Positions 49,558 to 60,524 of a DNA stretch of 64,000 bases are shown here, in pieces. This DNA is from Rusavskia elegans (taxonomy: Eukaryota; Ascomycota; Lecanoromycetes; Teloschistales; Teloschistaceae): positions 1 through 64,000 of the forward strand of contig SAUG01000071.1 in the NCBI GenBank assembly GCA_011316305.1, given 5' to 3'. The translations under genes and the position numbers were made by a program. Position 1 is the stretch's first letter. Each line of letters begins with the position of its first letter. The notes below the pieces were generated by a model. It worked only from the letters and a program-made list of their open reading frames with translations. It made no database searches and had not been told where the DNA came from.

Positions 49558-50379
49558 CTACTTCACAACAACCAAAACCCCATAATTCGTCACAGCTCCA
49601 TAACTCCTCAACTCTTCCAAAGTCGCCCTTCCGTCCTCCTCCCCCCTCAACCACCTCTCCGGCACCTCCGTCTTCCCCCACCTCAACTCCCCTTTCAACC
49701 CCGCCTCCCTCGCCGCCTCCTCATAAACGCTCTTCCGCAAATGATAACAATCGAAATCCACGTCTCCCAGTGGCGTATGCCCCTTGACATGAAAATACAC
49801 TCCATCCTCCACATGTCCATTGACCGAATAATACAACCCACCTGACCCCTCCGGTGGCGGTCTGACGCTTAATTCCGCATTGATAGAATCCACTGGATTT
49901 TCGGCTGGTGGGACGGTGATACTCACGAACCTTCCTCCCTCCCTCAAGTTCATCGAGATATTGCGGAACATGTCAACCAAGCCCTTACGATCAGGCGCGT
50001 AATTCAGCAACCAGGCACCAAATACCAGATCAAATGGTGCTCCGGGATATTTCATCGGTTTTGTACAATCCGCCAACATAAAGTCGACTTTTCTTCCCTT
50101 AGTGAGGACAGATTCAGGGGTAGTACCCACAGGGCTACTTCCGCTCTGACGGGCTTGCTCGATCATAACGGGAGAGATGTCCACCCCGAGGACAGAGGTG
50201 GCGCCCCATTTCAGGAAATCGTAGGTGTAGAAGCCGGAGCCGCAGGCGAGTTCGAGGACACGGGCGTTCTCGATATGGGGAGCGAGAATTGTGCGGATAT
50301 TTTCGTGTTCGATGAGGGCGATTGACTTTTTGCGGATGTAGTCGTAGGGGGCTTGGATTTGGTTGTATTGGGTTGACAT
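49558..50379 (-). CDS. class I SAM-dependent methyltransferase
   Basis: 273 residues from the ATG at 50379 (two codons after the start of the open frame). Motif I, VLELACGSGFYT, at 41-52 and acidic VLGVDIS (Asp67 at the end of strand 2) form the SAM-binding Rossmann fold, followed by DFMLADC (motif II region) and FDLVFGAWLLNYA. It is closest in pattern to Methyltransf_11/25-type small-molecule methyltransferases of fungi; the C-terminal half (GVYFHVKGHTPLGDVDFDCY) would cover the substrate pocket. Substrate unknown, presumably cytosolic. Single exon, no damage. It is convergent with the permease; no biosynthetic cluster surrounds it. Confidence 0.82.
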   Translation of the reverse strand: MSTQYNQIQAPYDYIRKKSIALIEHENIRTILAPHIENARVLELACGSGFYTYDFLKWGATSVLGVDISPVMIEQARQSGSSPVGTTPESVLTKGRKVDFMLADCTKPMKYPGAPFDLVFGAWLLNYAPDRKGLVDMFRNISMNLREGGRFVSITVPPAENPVDSINAELSVRPPPEGSGGLYYSVNGHVEDGVYFHVKGHTPLGDVDFDCYHLRKSVYEEAAREAGLKGELRWGKTEVPERWLRGEEDGRATLEELRSYGAVTNYGVLVVVK

Positions 50380-51196
50380 ATCCACTGCAAGATATGAGAA
50401 TGATGCCGAATTTTGACTGGGGAAGAAAAAACAAGCGGTTGAAGGTGGGATTGAGTTTTAGGACAATTGGGAGTCTTTCTTGGTGTACGTCTGAACGTTT
50501 CAGGGATGCAAATTGATCGGAATGGCGGCGAAAGGGGCCGTCAAGTGCCAATGCTCTTTATACCATATATTTGAGAAAAATCTGATTCATTTCAGGCTTC
50601 GCGGAAAGATATATAGTTTACGATCTCAGGGCGGGTTGTCCAGGAGGACCATCCTGCTTCCTTCCGCGGGAGGACACCACCTTGTCTGCGACGCTAGATC
50701 CATCGTGCAGTGGTGTTGCCGGCAGATGCCGTGATGTCACGTAGGGAAAGATGCCCTCGAAGCTCACAAAGATCAGACGCCCTCGAAGCTCACAAGGATC
50801 AGATACCGTCTGGTGTTCAGGATTTTACTCGCTCCCGGCAATGCTTAGCGAAGTTGAACAATGTGGATGATAGAGATGGATGGACAGAACGATAGTTGCA
50901 AGAGTGGGTGGCTTGGCGCAATCCTTAGCGAAAGCCTTCTCATACAGTGCAGAATTCTGTCCGGATGCTGGAAAAATCTCGAATACCCTCCCCCCTCCGG
51001 GAGTGACACAACAAGTTGCCTTTACATTTTATGACATGCAGCGTCTGGCGTCGTCTACCTCATCTCCACAGGATATATGCCGCTAGTCCTCGCGCGTAAA
51101 GGACTGTTTACAGAGTCCCGTTCCATGTTCTCACCTGCCGCCGTCAAAGGGTCTCGATGGACTTCTCTGCTTTACAATAGCAAACTTAAACAGTAA
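50380..51196. other. intergenic, about 0.8 kb, with a short tandem duplication
   Basis: No supported gene. At about 50752-50806 a 27-bp unit with GCCCTCGAAGCTCACAA is repeated twice (AAGATCAGAC and AGGATCAGAT follow). It lies between the divergent methyltransferase gene and the gene at 51197, so it is in promoter space. Confidence 0.45.
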
Positions 51197-52276
51197 ATGG
51201 GTGTCTCCGATTGTCTACATGAGCTCAGTCTCTCGCATCCACTGATATCAAGTCCCTTGAAGCAACAATTCCTCCATGAAGTCTTTCACGCCAACCTTAG
51301 CCTTGACGAGATTGAGAACACGGACCGTGGTTATCAAGCCTTTTTCCGTCGTTTCGATTCATTGCGCAACGCTGCTGCCAACCGGCATAGAGCTATTGAC
51401 TCTTGCACATTTGCGGACTTCTCCTGGGTTGTCAAAGTGTTAAGGTCCAAAATAAAACCACGCCGCGAATTGGAGAAAGCGTTTGCGGAACGGCTCGACA
51501 AGGATATCAACCACTCGTCTCTTGAGTCCGTTTTCATAGACTTCGCAGCTAGTGTATGGTCTTTGGTGATCATTGGACGCTCCGCGGCATACAATTCGTA
51601 CGATGATCCCATAGCATGGGAGGCATCCATGTTCCTACACCCTGGACTGAACAATCAACAACCAAATCTGATCAACACCGTTTTCCCTCCCCCATCGTTC
51701 CTGGACACGGTGAAGCTCCCGCAGTCTTTCACAGCCGCCAATCTAGAAAAGATCGGCGGTATACAAGTGCTATGGACCGACAACCCGGCCGATCACTTAC
51801 TACTCCGCGACGACGATACCAAAGTAATGCTGTTCCACCATGTCTCCGCGCTTCGGCTCCTATATTAACCATCAAAAATGCCTGTTCGAGATCTCGCCCA
51901 CGAGACGATACGAACACTGGCTCTTTTAGTTCCACCAACCTTAGGAGCAGCAAGCCCTTGGTTCGAGCAACAGCAACAAGAGCACCATTTGGACTCTGAA
52001 GCCGGGCTCTGCGATCGTCTGAACAGCTCCGGGCGGCAGATCGACAAGTTCCACTACTGGAGGGAACGTCTGGTGCTTCTCAAACGAACCTATGATGATG
52101 CTGAACCGAAGAATCTATCACAGCTGTGGTGGGATGACCGGAAGAAAACGCAGTGGTTTACCTTCTGGGTCGCTGTGCTGGTCTTTATCATGACCGTCTT
52201 CTTCGGTGTAATACAGTCTGTCGCTTCGATTGTCCAGGCATGGGCATCTGTAAAGAGCTTGAAAGCTCAACACTAA
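51197..52276 (+). pseudogene. fungal family protein with C-terminal membrane helix, broken by one in-frame TAA
   Basis: A single continuous frame of 360 codons with one TAA at 51866-51868. Upstream part (223 aa): MGVSDCLHELSLSHPLISS.. ends LFHHVSALRLLY. Downstream part, from PSKMPVRDLAHETIRTLALL, runs to WWDDRKKTQWFTFWVAVLVF and a hydrophobic helix (VFIMTVFFGVIQSVASIV). Both parts fit one fungal family I recall from many ascomycetes (features VLWTDNPADHLLLRDDDTKV, WRERLVLLKRTYDD, then a near-terminal membrane helix), function unknown. The stop lies where no GT..AG intron would keep the frame. A CAA-to-TAA change explains it. Either a nonsense pseudogene, an unrecognised splice, or a sequencing error. 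The remainder is undamaged, so the loss looks recent. Confidence 0.65.
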
Positions 52277-52504
52277 GGATTATATGTTCCTTGGGTGGCT
52301 ATTCGTGTGATGTAATCATCAAGTTGGGTATTGTCCAGAATACTGTAATGTAGTCCTTTCGACGGAGGGCTCTGCGGCGATGGCACTGGACCGTCAAACG
52401 ATTGAATCACAATCAATATCAACTTTGATGAGACCCCTACTAGTTCACCTACCGGACTCATGGATCGTGGCTTGCGGGCAAGTTGGAAAAAGCTCGAAAG
52501 CCAG

Positions 52505-53194
52505 CTAACAAAAAGGGACTACATGGGTAAGAGAGATACTGTCGAAACCATGACCGCCATATATCTTGTCCAGCTCGCCAAGGACGACTTGGTCAGTAAT
52601 GTAGCAAACTGACAACGCAAAGTGTATTGCCACCGCTTGCTCGATCTTGGGGTCAATGGGAAAGGATGCATCGCTATCGCAAAGCTCAAACAAGCTTCTA
52701 TCAACGCTCACGAGCTCCGCGCTGAAATCAAGCCGTATATATAAATAGTCCGAGACTTGTATACGATTATCCTCCTCCAAACGTAACCCTAGACGAAGCA
52801 GCGCAAAATCGCGAGCTCCAGCACAGGAAGATGTGTTCACCTGGTCCCGATATTCCGACCTTCGCTTAAACTTGCAGAGCCACAACCGATTTTACATGGG
52901 CATGAAAAAGATCTTCAGGGTGAGACTCACCAGGGTCCGTCTCAAATGCTCATTGGAGCGGATGTGGCACAGTGACGGCCGTCAAGCAGCTAAAATCGCA
53001 ACCCCGGTGGCCCCAACCTCAGGAATCTCCCCATCCGTAGACACAGCCCACTCAACCCTCCCGCTATCTACGACTCTACATACACTGCTCTGTACGTCGA
53101 TCTCGCGCTCAATACAGGTCACAATCTCAGCGAAGTCGAAAGGCATCAAGTAATCGGTATGAAGTTCGTAGCATTGATTTGGTTCCTCTTCCAA
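52505..53194 (-). CDS. candidate hypothetical protein, spliced, uncertain
   Basis: Two open blocks in the same frame, 52982-53194 and 52505-52885, separated by two stops. A 60-nt GTGAGT..GCAAG intron (about 52868-52927) removes one stop and keeps the frame; a 69-nt intron beginning GTTGGG would remove the other but its donor is poor. Protein-like segments: EWAVSTDGEIP in the first, VSDYLYIRLDFSAELVS, HFALSVCYITDQVVLGEL and KIYGGHGFDSISL in the second. No ATG was found at the 5' end (the open frame begins at TTG). No family recognised. It overlaps the opposite candidate at 53159, so at least one of the two is wrong. Confidence 0.3.
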
Positions 53195-53838
53195 TCCCTC
53201 TTGTCAGCGGCGCCTATCCGGTCGCAGCACGGCCTCAACAACACCAAATCTCATACCCAGACAGCCAGAGATCAAACTCCATCAATAGGTACAACAGTCC
53301 CGCACCTTTTCCCCAATTGCGCATACCACTGACGGACTCGGAAGTGATGATGGTGGAAGCAGCATTGCATCTGGCTCAAATCGGTATGCCTCGCCCTTGG
53401 ATTGCACTCTGTTGTCGCCAGCACCAAGAGCGTTACTGACCTATTGAGAATTACAGCGTTGCAAAAGCTCGTCTTGTCCTCGACCGATTCAAGTTGAAAT
53501 CACCCTCCAAATTCCAATGTCATTCCTACCCTCAAGACAATACTCTCAGCGAGCTGGCCCTTGATGTAGCCGATTTACTCCGAAGATATCGCGATCAATT
53601 GTTTGTTGGTATGGGAAGGATCCCTATCGATACGTGCCATGCTGGATACGGACCGAACGATATCTCTCCATCCATAATCTTGACCACGATGAACGGGCGG
53701 CAGGCGGACACCCTGACAAAGCTACTCAATAACCTTGTCATCAAGAAGTTTCCAACTGTCAAGCTTGTTAGCACCCGCGATGGTATCGCGCTGGTACAAG
53801 AGAAGGGCATGGGTATTAGACGTAGGGCTACCGTTTGA
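53159..53838 (+). CDS. candidate secreted protein, exon structure unresolved
   Basis: ATG at 53159 starts a signal-peptide-like sequence (MKFVALIWFLFQSLLSAAP). A long 3' frame (about 53457-53838, ending MGIRRRATV) has good protein character: LSELALDVADLLRRYRDQLF, GYGPNDISPSIILTTMNGR, KKFPTVKLVSTRDGIALVQE. A GTATGC..TTACAG intron with a CTGAC branch (53384-53456) precedes it and connects in phase to SDDGGSSIASGSN. The junction between the first exon and that middle exon could not be solved. No family recognised. Confidence 0.35.
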
Positions 53839-55223
53839 GAAGCGACACCTTCCTGGAACCACAAGCTTGGACCGCGTCGAATACACCGACAAACATTTCT
53901 GGAAGCTCCAGCAGTGGCTTGCATCAACCTAGGGTCATCAGGCAAGGCTCAAGCCTGTTGCCCTGTAGCTCGCCACAACTCGCCCTCACGCCCGCAGGCA
54001 CCATCTGAAGCTGGTTCCTCTTGCCACTGGGTTGCGAGAGTGGTGATGAAAGAGATTCACCCTGCCACAGTCTCCGTCGAGAGAATCAAAAGTGGCTAGG
54101 ACAGTTGGTCAGGGTGATAGTGACCAGCATGAACAGCCTTGTCGGCGATGAAAGCACGAGAAGCGCCCAAGGCCCTTCAACACCACACAGCAGAACCTTC
54201 TTGCGTTTTTCTACCAAGTCCTCATGAGCTACTAGATCCTGGACGCCCAACGAACACCCCTACTAGGCGGAGCTCTCCAGTTCAGGCTCCTCTTGATTAT
54301 GTCGACCATCCGAATCTGTTCAGATGCGTTTTATCGACTTGTGATTGACAAGCGCCTTCACCGTCTTACCTCACGAGTGTAACTTTCCGCATCCAACTGT
54401 AGGAGTCTTCTACATGCATTTCCTATCACCTTTGCTAACACCGGACCAGGCAACCGCATTCATCAGCGAGCCCTCTTTCTTTGGCATCGTTTGTCAAACC
54501 CAGCGACAATCTCCCCAGGATGGTGAAATATGGATTTCACCTTCCGTCTTCTAGAAGCAGAAAGGCTCAAACCCGTACTCTGCTATAGTCGTTCACAGCA
54601 ACGTCTCAATAACGTCTTCATAATAACCATTTCCATTCGAGTTGTTTTCTTCAGGGACTCTCTCACTTTCCAAATTTATCCCTTACTATAACCACAAGTG
54701 AACTCAACCGTCCCATTTCTCCAAATCTGGTTATGACACATAGCGTCCACTCCTTTCGTGCAAGAACGATGCTCTATAAGACCACCCGATCTCACACCAA
54801 ACGAGAAAACCCAACAAAGACGATGCGGCGGCCTGTGGACTCGCAATCTTGAGTTCCAAGAGCGCGCTAATGAAATCCGCTCTCTGCTTCGTAGCTTGAC
54901 ACTTCATCATTGAAGGAATCCGTAAAGCACACGCGTCTGCCCCATCTTATCCTCCAGTCCCAAGTGTAGGCAAACTCTCCACTACCTCAAGTCTTCAACG
55001 GCGCGCGTCAGCTGCAATCAGCTTTCCCCATAACCCGTAATGCTGGTTCGCCACTGATATGATCCGAGAATAAGGTCCACAGCTCCTCTACACTGTCTTC
55101 CGTGCTCACGCCTTTGCGGCTTACTGAAAGGGTGAAAGCAAACATAATGGACCGCAAGAAGGAATCTGCAACAGCGTAAGTCCTCTCCATGTACCTCGAG
55201 ATCCCCCATAAACCACCATGTAT
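53839..55223. other. intergenic, no supported gene; one weak fragment
   Basis: Short frames only up to about 55000. On the minus strand 55008-55223 encodes RTYAVADSFLRSIMFAFTLS and SVEELWTLFSDHISGEP, which look like protein, but there is no ATG and the 5' side is interrupted by the repeat at 55237. Possibly a gene fragment. Confidence 0.3.
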
Positions 55224-55236
55224 ATTACGCTCAGGT

Positions 55237-55323
55237 GTATTCAATGCTGGTGTACCAACGCTTGATTTGCTCACCGAACCACTGGTTCACCGGGCACCAA
55301 AACCAAAACAAATAACTAAATAA
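55237..55323 (-). mobile_element. 87-bp tail fragment of repeat R1 with 13-bp target duplication
   Basis: ATTACGCTCAGGT occurs at 55224-55236 and again at 55324-55336. Between them lies the terminal part of R1: AATGCTGGTGTACCAACG, the hairpin GAACCACTGGTTC, then ACCAAAACCAAAACAAATAA and an A/T-rich tail. A 13-bp direct repeat and an A-rich 3' tail are hallmarks of target-primed retroposition with 5' truncation. Unlike all flank copies it shows no RIP, consistent with a length below the RIP threshold. Confidence 0.65.
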
Positions 55324-55336
55324 ATTACGCTCAGGT

Positions 55337-56220
55337 TGGTAGAGATGCATGAATGCCGGACATAGAAGCTGGATATTTCATCCGAGCAGGGGCGGGCAGA
55401 ATCTTTTGAAAGAAGCTTGAGAAAGCCTTCAAGCTCTTGGTGGTTGGATTATGCTTTCGCTGAGAATTCCGGGACAAGAGGAAAACTGTCAAAGGTGTGC
55501 AAAATCAATGGGTAGAATTACTAGAGAGTAATGAGAATCTCGCACCCATCGCCAGTCCTTGGGGAGAGAGTGGGTATATATCATCCGATGGTCCAAATCC
55601 ATGACAACAGCCTTAGTGTAAGAAACAACAGTTGAGGTGAAAAAAGGTGGCCGTTTGAGGCAACGTTTCCCCGCCGCCCACGAATCCACAAGTCGAGCCT
55701 CCGCTTTCGACAGATATGGACAATATCTGCTTGCAGCTTCACAGCATCTGCTTACAGCTTCCTTCGTACAGAATATCGTACCGAAGCTTCCACTATCTCG
55801 TCGGCTTTATAGTCACCTATGGATATCCTCGGTCAGTGACGATGTCATGGTGCGGAGAAAGATGATGAAATGCGAAGCTCATTAATACCGTTCATCTTAC
55901 TCTACATCAACCGTTGTTCAAGGCCTTGATCTGCAAAGACGAGCCTTACTGGCTTTACGAGTCTTGTGATTACACGATTCCGGAGACTGTTCTCCGAAGA
56001 AAAATGTATTCAAGTGATCGAGCGCGGCTCTGCATGAACTCAGACTTTCTGTCAGACGTAGTGTGGAGTAAGGATATTGTTCAGTGATGATCCTAATTAG
56101 ATTTCTTTAGGGACTTGTTACAGTTGCTCATTGCCCAGATCTTCAGATCGAGATCAGAGCTGCCAACGGCCCCGCCCGCCCCGCCCAGACGGTAAGGCTG
56201 GTACCGAGCGGGTATCTAAT
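55337..56220. other. right end of the gene island, no gene seen
   Basis: Short frames without support. A GC peak (CCCCGCCCGCCCCGCCCAG, about 56170-56190) stands just before the sharp drop in GC at about 56,230. Confidence 0.4.
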
Positions 56221-56229
56221 AAAAAGGGC

Positions 56230-57194
56230 TAGTATAGAGCTAGCTTTTTCGGATTTAGAGCTGGATTAGACTAGTTTTAAGCAGATTAATAGACTTTAGC
56301 GTTAGATATATTATATATATATAAATAAAATAAATTGTATCAAAAGTTAATATTTTATATTTCTAGATATTTTATCTATATATACGATTTAATTATTAGA
56401 ATATTTGATTTTAATCTTTTACGATTGGATAATAGAGATACTAATCGATAAGATTACGTAATTATATAAGATTTTAACGATTTTATCGAAATCTATTTAA
56501 AATTTTCGAAGAAACTAAATTTGAACTAAAATTCTAATGGAAAAATTGTAATCTATTTAATTTTATTAAATTTCAATTCGATCGATACGATTGAACCGTA
56601 CGACCTATTATATAATCTCTCTATATAAAAACTCTATATAAATCGATTTTTCCGTCGATAGAAAAAATTTAAATATTAATAGTTTTCGAAGGATTCGAAT
56701 TTCCGATCCGTCGGATTTAATTTTTAATTGCGAAAAACGTTGGATTCGTTAAACTTTTAAATAACGTAATTCGTGCCACTATATCATCCAAGGTTTATTT
56801 TTGTCTATATATTAATACTATTAATTATATATCGTATTCGATAGCAATTTTATTATATCGAAAATAAATTAATAGATGATCTAATATATATTAAAACTTG
56901 AAATTAATATTTTATTATTTTAATATAATATTACAATTTTATAATAATTTGTTTCTAAAATATTGATTTACTTTTATCGTTTTCGTATCTAGATTTTATT
57001 TTTATTTCTATTACTATAATTTCAATTCTATTTATTAGTTATTTATATATTATTAGAATAGTAGAGATAGCGTGATTATTAAAAATTATCTTTCTTAAAA
57101 TATTTTTCGATTAAACGCGCTATTAATTCACAATATTTTCTTTTATTAACTAAATAATTTGATTGAAATGTTACTATTTCAGAATATTTTACAT
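56230..57194. other. AT-rich block, unassigned
   Basis: Composition falls abruptly to very AT-rich. Stops in all frames. No repeat shared with the other flank was recognised here. Confidence 0.35.
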
Positions 57195-58168
57195 TTATAT
57201 AAATATATTTCCTTCTAAAAGATTTTTATTTGGAATGATATTGAATTTATATATATATATACATTTTACTAACGTTTTATACGGTAACGATTGTTATATT
57301 TTACGTATTAAGGAATTTTTACAACTAAAATAGTTCGTCAAATAAAGTTTACAGCGTAGTTAATTACTTCTATTTAACTATTTTCGTTTTTATTCGATTA
57401 CGAATCTTTTACTATTCTTTTTTCGACGTTATAAATAATTATAAATATCTACTATTTCCGCCATAGCTATTTACTATATTATAAAATATCTATTTATATC
57501 TTTCGCTTTAGCTATATTTATTATATAATTCGTACTCAAACGTTTCGCTAAACTATTAAAGTATTTTAAAATCTATATAGTTTTAAAATGATTATAATCT
57601 CTAGCTAATATATTAGCTACTACGGCTAGAAACTTTATTCGATCGATTAGATTAAAAAAGAATAGAAAGATCGGATAACGCGTTTTAAAAGGAGTAAAAA
57701 AAAGAGTTTTATTATATTTAAATAAATTAATTTAGCTATTATAATTTAATCGACGTCTGTAAAAACATATATAGTTATTATAGATAAAGATACTACCGTT
57801 TTATTTATTATAAAACTATAGCTATTATAGAAATAAATACGTATAGAAAAGTTTTTAGTAAATTATAGTACTTGCGAGAGATTTTATAGAGCTTATATTA
57901 CTAATAAAAAAAGAAGAAAAAAAAGCGATAACTACGAGATATAATTATTTATAAAAATTTCTTCGTTAAATTATTAGTAAGAGGATACGTTATATTACTA
58001 AGTAAATTTATTTTAAAATATTAAAAAACTTTTATTTACGTCAAATAAACTAGGATACAAATTCTACTATTTTATATTTAATATTAATATATTATCGTTT
58101 AATTTATTTATCGGATCATTGATTTATCGGATACTAAAACCAAAACAAATTAATTAAATAAATATAAA
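57195..58168 (-). repeat. R1 repeat, copy D (reverse)
   Basis: Reverse-oriented R1, from CTTCTAAAAGATTTTTATTT to the A-rich end ACTAAAACCAAAACAAATTA, which is closest to the unmutated fragment at 55237. The rest is RIP-mutated. Confidence 0.6.
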
Positions 58169-60524
58169 TATATTTACATTTTTTAATATCGTTATAATCG
58201 GTAAATGTAATTATATTTCATATATAAAGAAATTTTACGATCGAAAGGTTATAATTCGTTTGTCAAAATTTATAGCGTTGATTATTTCTTTTTTATTATT
58301 TTCTTTTTTTTTATTATAAAAACTATCGGAATTGATCGTTTTTAAAATAAATATTTAACTCTATAAATAAATAAATTTATTTACGATATAACGAGTAAAT
58401 AGTTTTATTTTTTATTGAAATTATTTAAATTTATTACAAAAATATTATATAGCGATATTAAATGGATTGAATAGTAAATATAAAAACGTGGCATTTAGAA
58501 ATTATATAAATATTAAAACTTTTTAGTTTTTAGAATATTTATTTACAAAAACAATTAACTAATATATTTTTTAAAATAACTATTTACTAAAATTACTAAA
58601 TTAATTTATATTTTAAAAATATAGAATTCCAAATTGATTTTCTATAACTATAGAAAAGTAAAGTATTTATATATATAAGTATTTCTACGCTAGGCCTATA
58701 CTAGCTTCGATAACCGCTTTTACGATTAGTAATTAGATTAGTTAGTATCTGAATTTATATATAACTATATATTCTAAATACTTATTTTATAATTTTTCAA
58801 ATCGTTTATATAATTTAGAATTTTAACCATTATACTTTCTTTTTCCTAAATAAAATATAGGAAGAAGTAAATATTTTCTAAATCTAAATATTAATAGGTA
58901 TAAAACTATAATAAATAATAATAAATAAGATAAAGCGATAAATAAATATTTACTTTTATATAATTTATATCGAAGTAAATAGATATATTAGTAGAAACTC
59001 GATATTAATTACTATAACCTCGAACTTTATAATTTTCGAAATTTTTTCTTTAATAATATTATAAATAATCTATTTTAATAATAGTAAAAATAACTAATAT
59101 ATTATATTATATCTAATCCGATAGCGGTTAGAACTACTATAAAATCCTTATAAAATAATAGATAGCGAATTAATAGAATAGTAATTATTATTTATAGAAA
59201 TAAATACTATTTTTAAATAGTATCGAAAACCGTAAATTAGATTAATTTAATAATAAAATTATTTATATTAGTAGTTCTATTAATTTATTTTAGAAAATAT
59301 TATCTTTCTAGATAATTTCCGGTATTAAAATATCGAGATTTATATAAATATTTTCGGTTAAATTAGCCGATTTATTAAAATTATATATTTTTTAAAAGTT
59401 TAATATTTTTTTATATAAATAAATCGTCTTTTAGATATATACGAATCGTTTTTCTTCGAATAATTTACTTTTTTCTAGCTATATAAGATTTAATCGAGTA
59501 AATTTTATAGTTTTTATACTAGTAATATTATCCGTCCTTTTATATACTATATAAATATACGATAAAAACTCGGAGGTATTTATACTAACTATTTATAGAA
59601 ATACTATTAAAATAAATATCTATATTTTTCTATATATAGATTATAGTCTATAGTCGGTATAGAACTTTTATTACAGGTATAGATTCTATAATTTTCTACT
59701 ATTTCCTCCTATTTTACTATAGCTACGTTAATTATTATTAAAGTAAATTATAGATTATAATATTTTTCCGTTCGATTTCCTATAGAATAGTAGGGGCTTT
59801 AGTTTTCTAGCTTTATTTTCCTAGACTACTATTAATAATTCTACTAGATCTAGATAAAAAAATAAACTTTTTATAATCTAAACCGAAATTTTATTAGTAA
59901 ATATAATTAATAGAAAAAGGGCTAGTAGTTATTTATTAGCTAGATTTCTATTATATATATTAAAGACTATAAACTTATTTAGCTATCTACTTTTATCGAA
60001 TACTAATTATATATAATTAGAATTTTAGCTCGGTTTTATATTTTTTTAAAGTTTATTTTTTTTTCCGCGTTTTCGGATCTAAAAAATATACTATCTTTAC
60101 CGACTATTTCTATTAATATCTATATAGTTTACTATAAAACTCGCTATATATATACCTTTAAAATATAGTATATAGTAATTTAATATTAAATAGATCGGTT
60201 CTGGAACGAAAAAAAATATAAATACGAAAACTTCGATTTTACTAATAAAAATTACTCTAGTTTTTAATAGAAATTTCGGCTTTATCGAAAATAGTAGATA
60301 TATTAAAATAGAGAAATAGTAAATAGTTATTTAGATTTCGGCGTAGCTATATTAAAAATATAATAATTATATTATAAAAAGCGGCTTTATTATATTTTAG
60401 CTTTATACTAGAATATAGGAAAGTCTAATTTACTAAATTTTTAAATTAAATTTTTTTAATTAAAAAATATATATTATATATATCTTAAAATAAAAAACTA
60501 TTATTTTATTTATTTTTTTGGTAT
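58169..60524. other. AT-rich relic DNA, unassigned
   Basis: No open frame or nameable domain remnant. Likely decayed transposons; orientation and class not determined. Confidence 0.35.

Noticed and set aside
27577..56190. GC-rich GGGCGGGC-like motifs at both island boundaries as possible terminal repeats of one giant element
   Set aside because: The two motifs are short, simple and not collinear beyond about ten bases; no target duplication was found.
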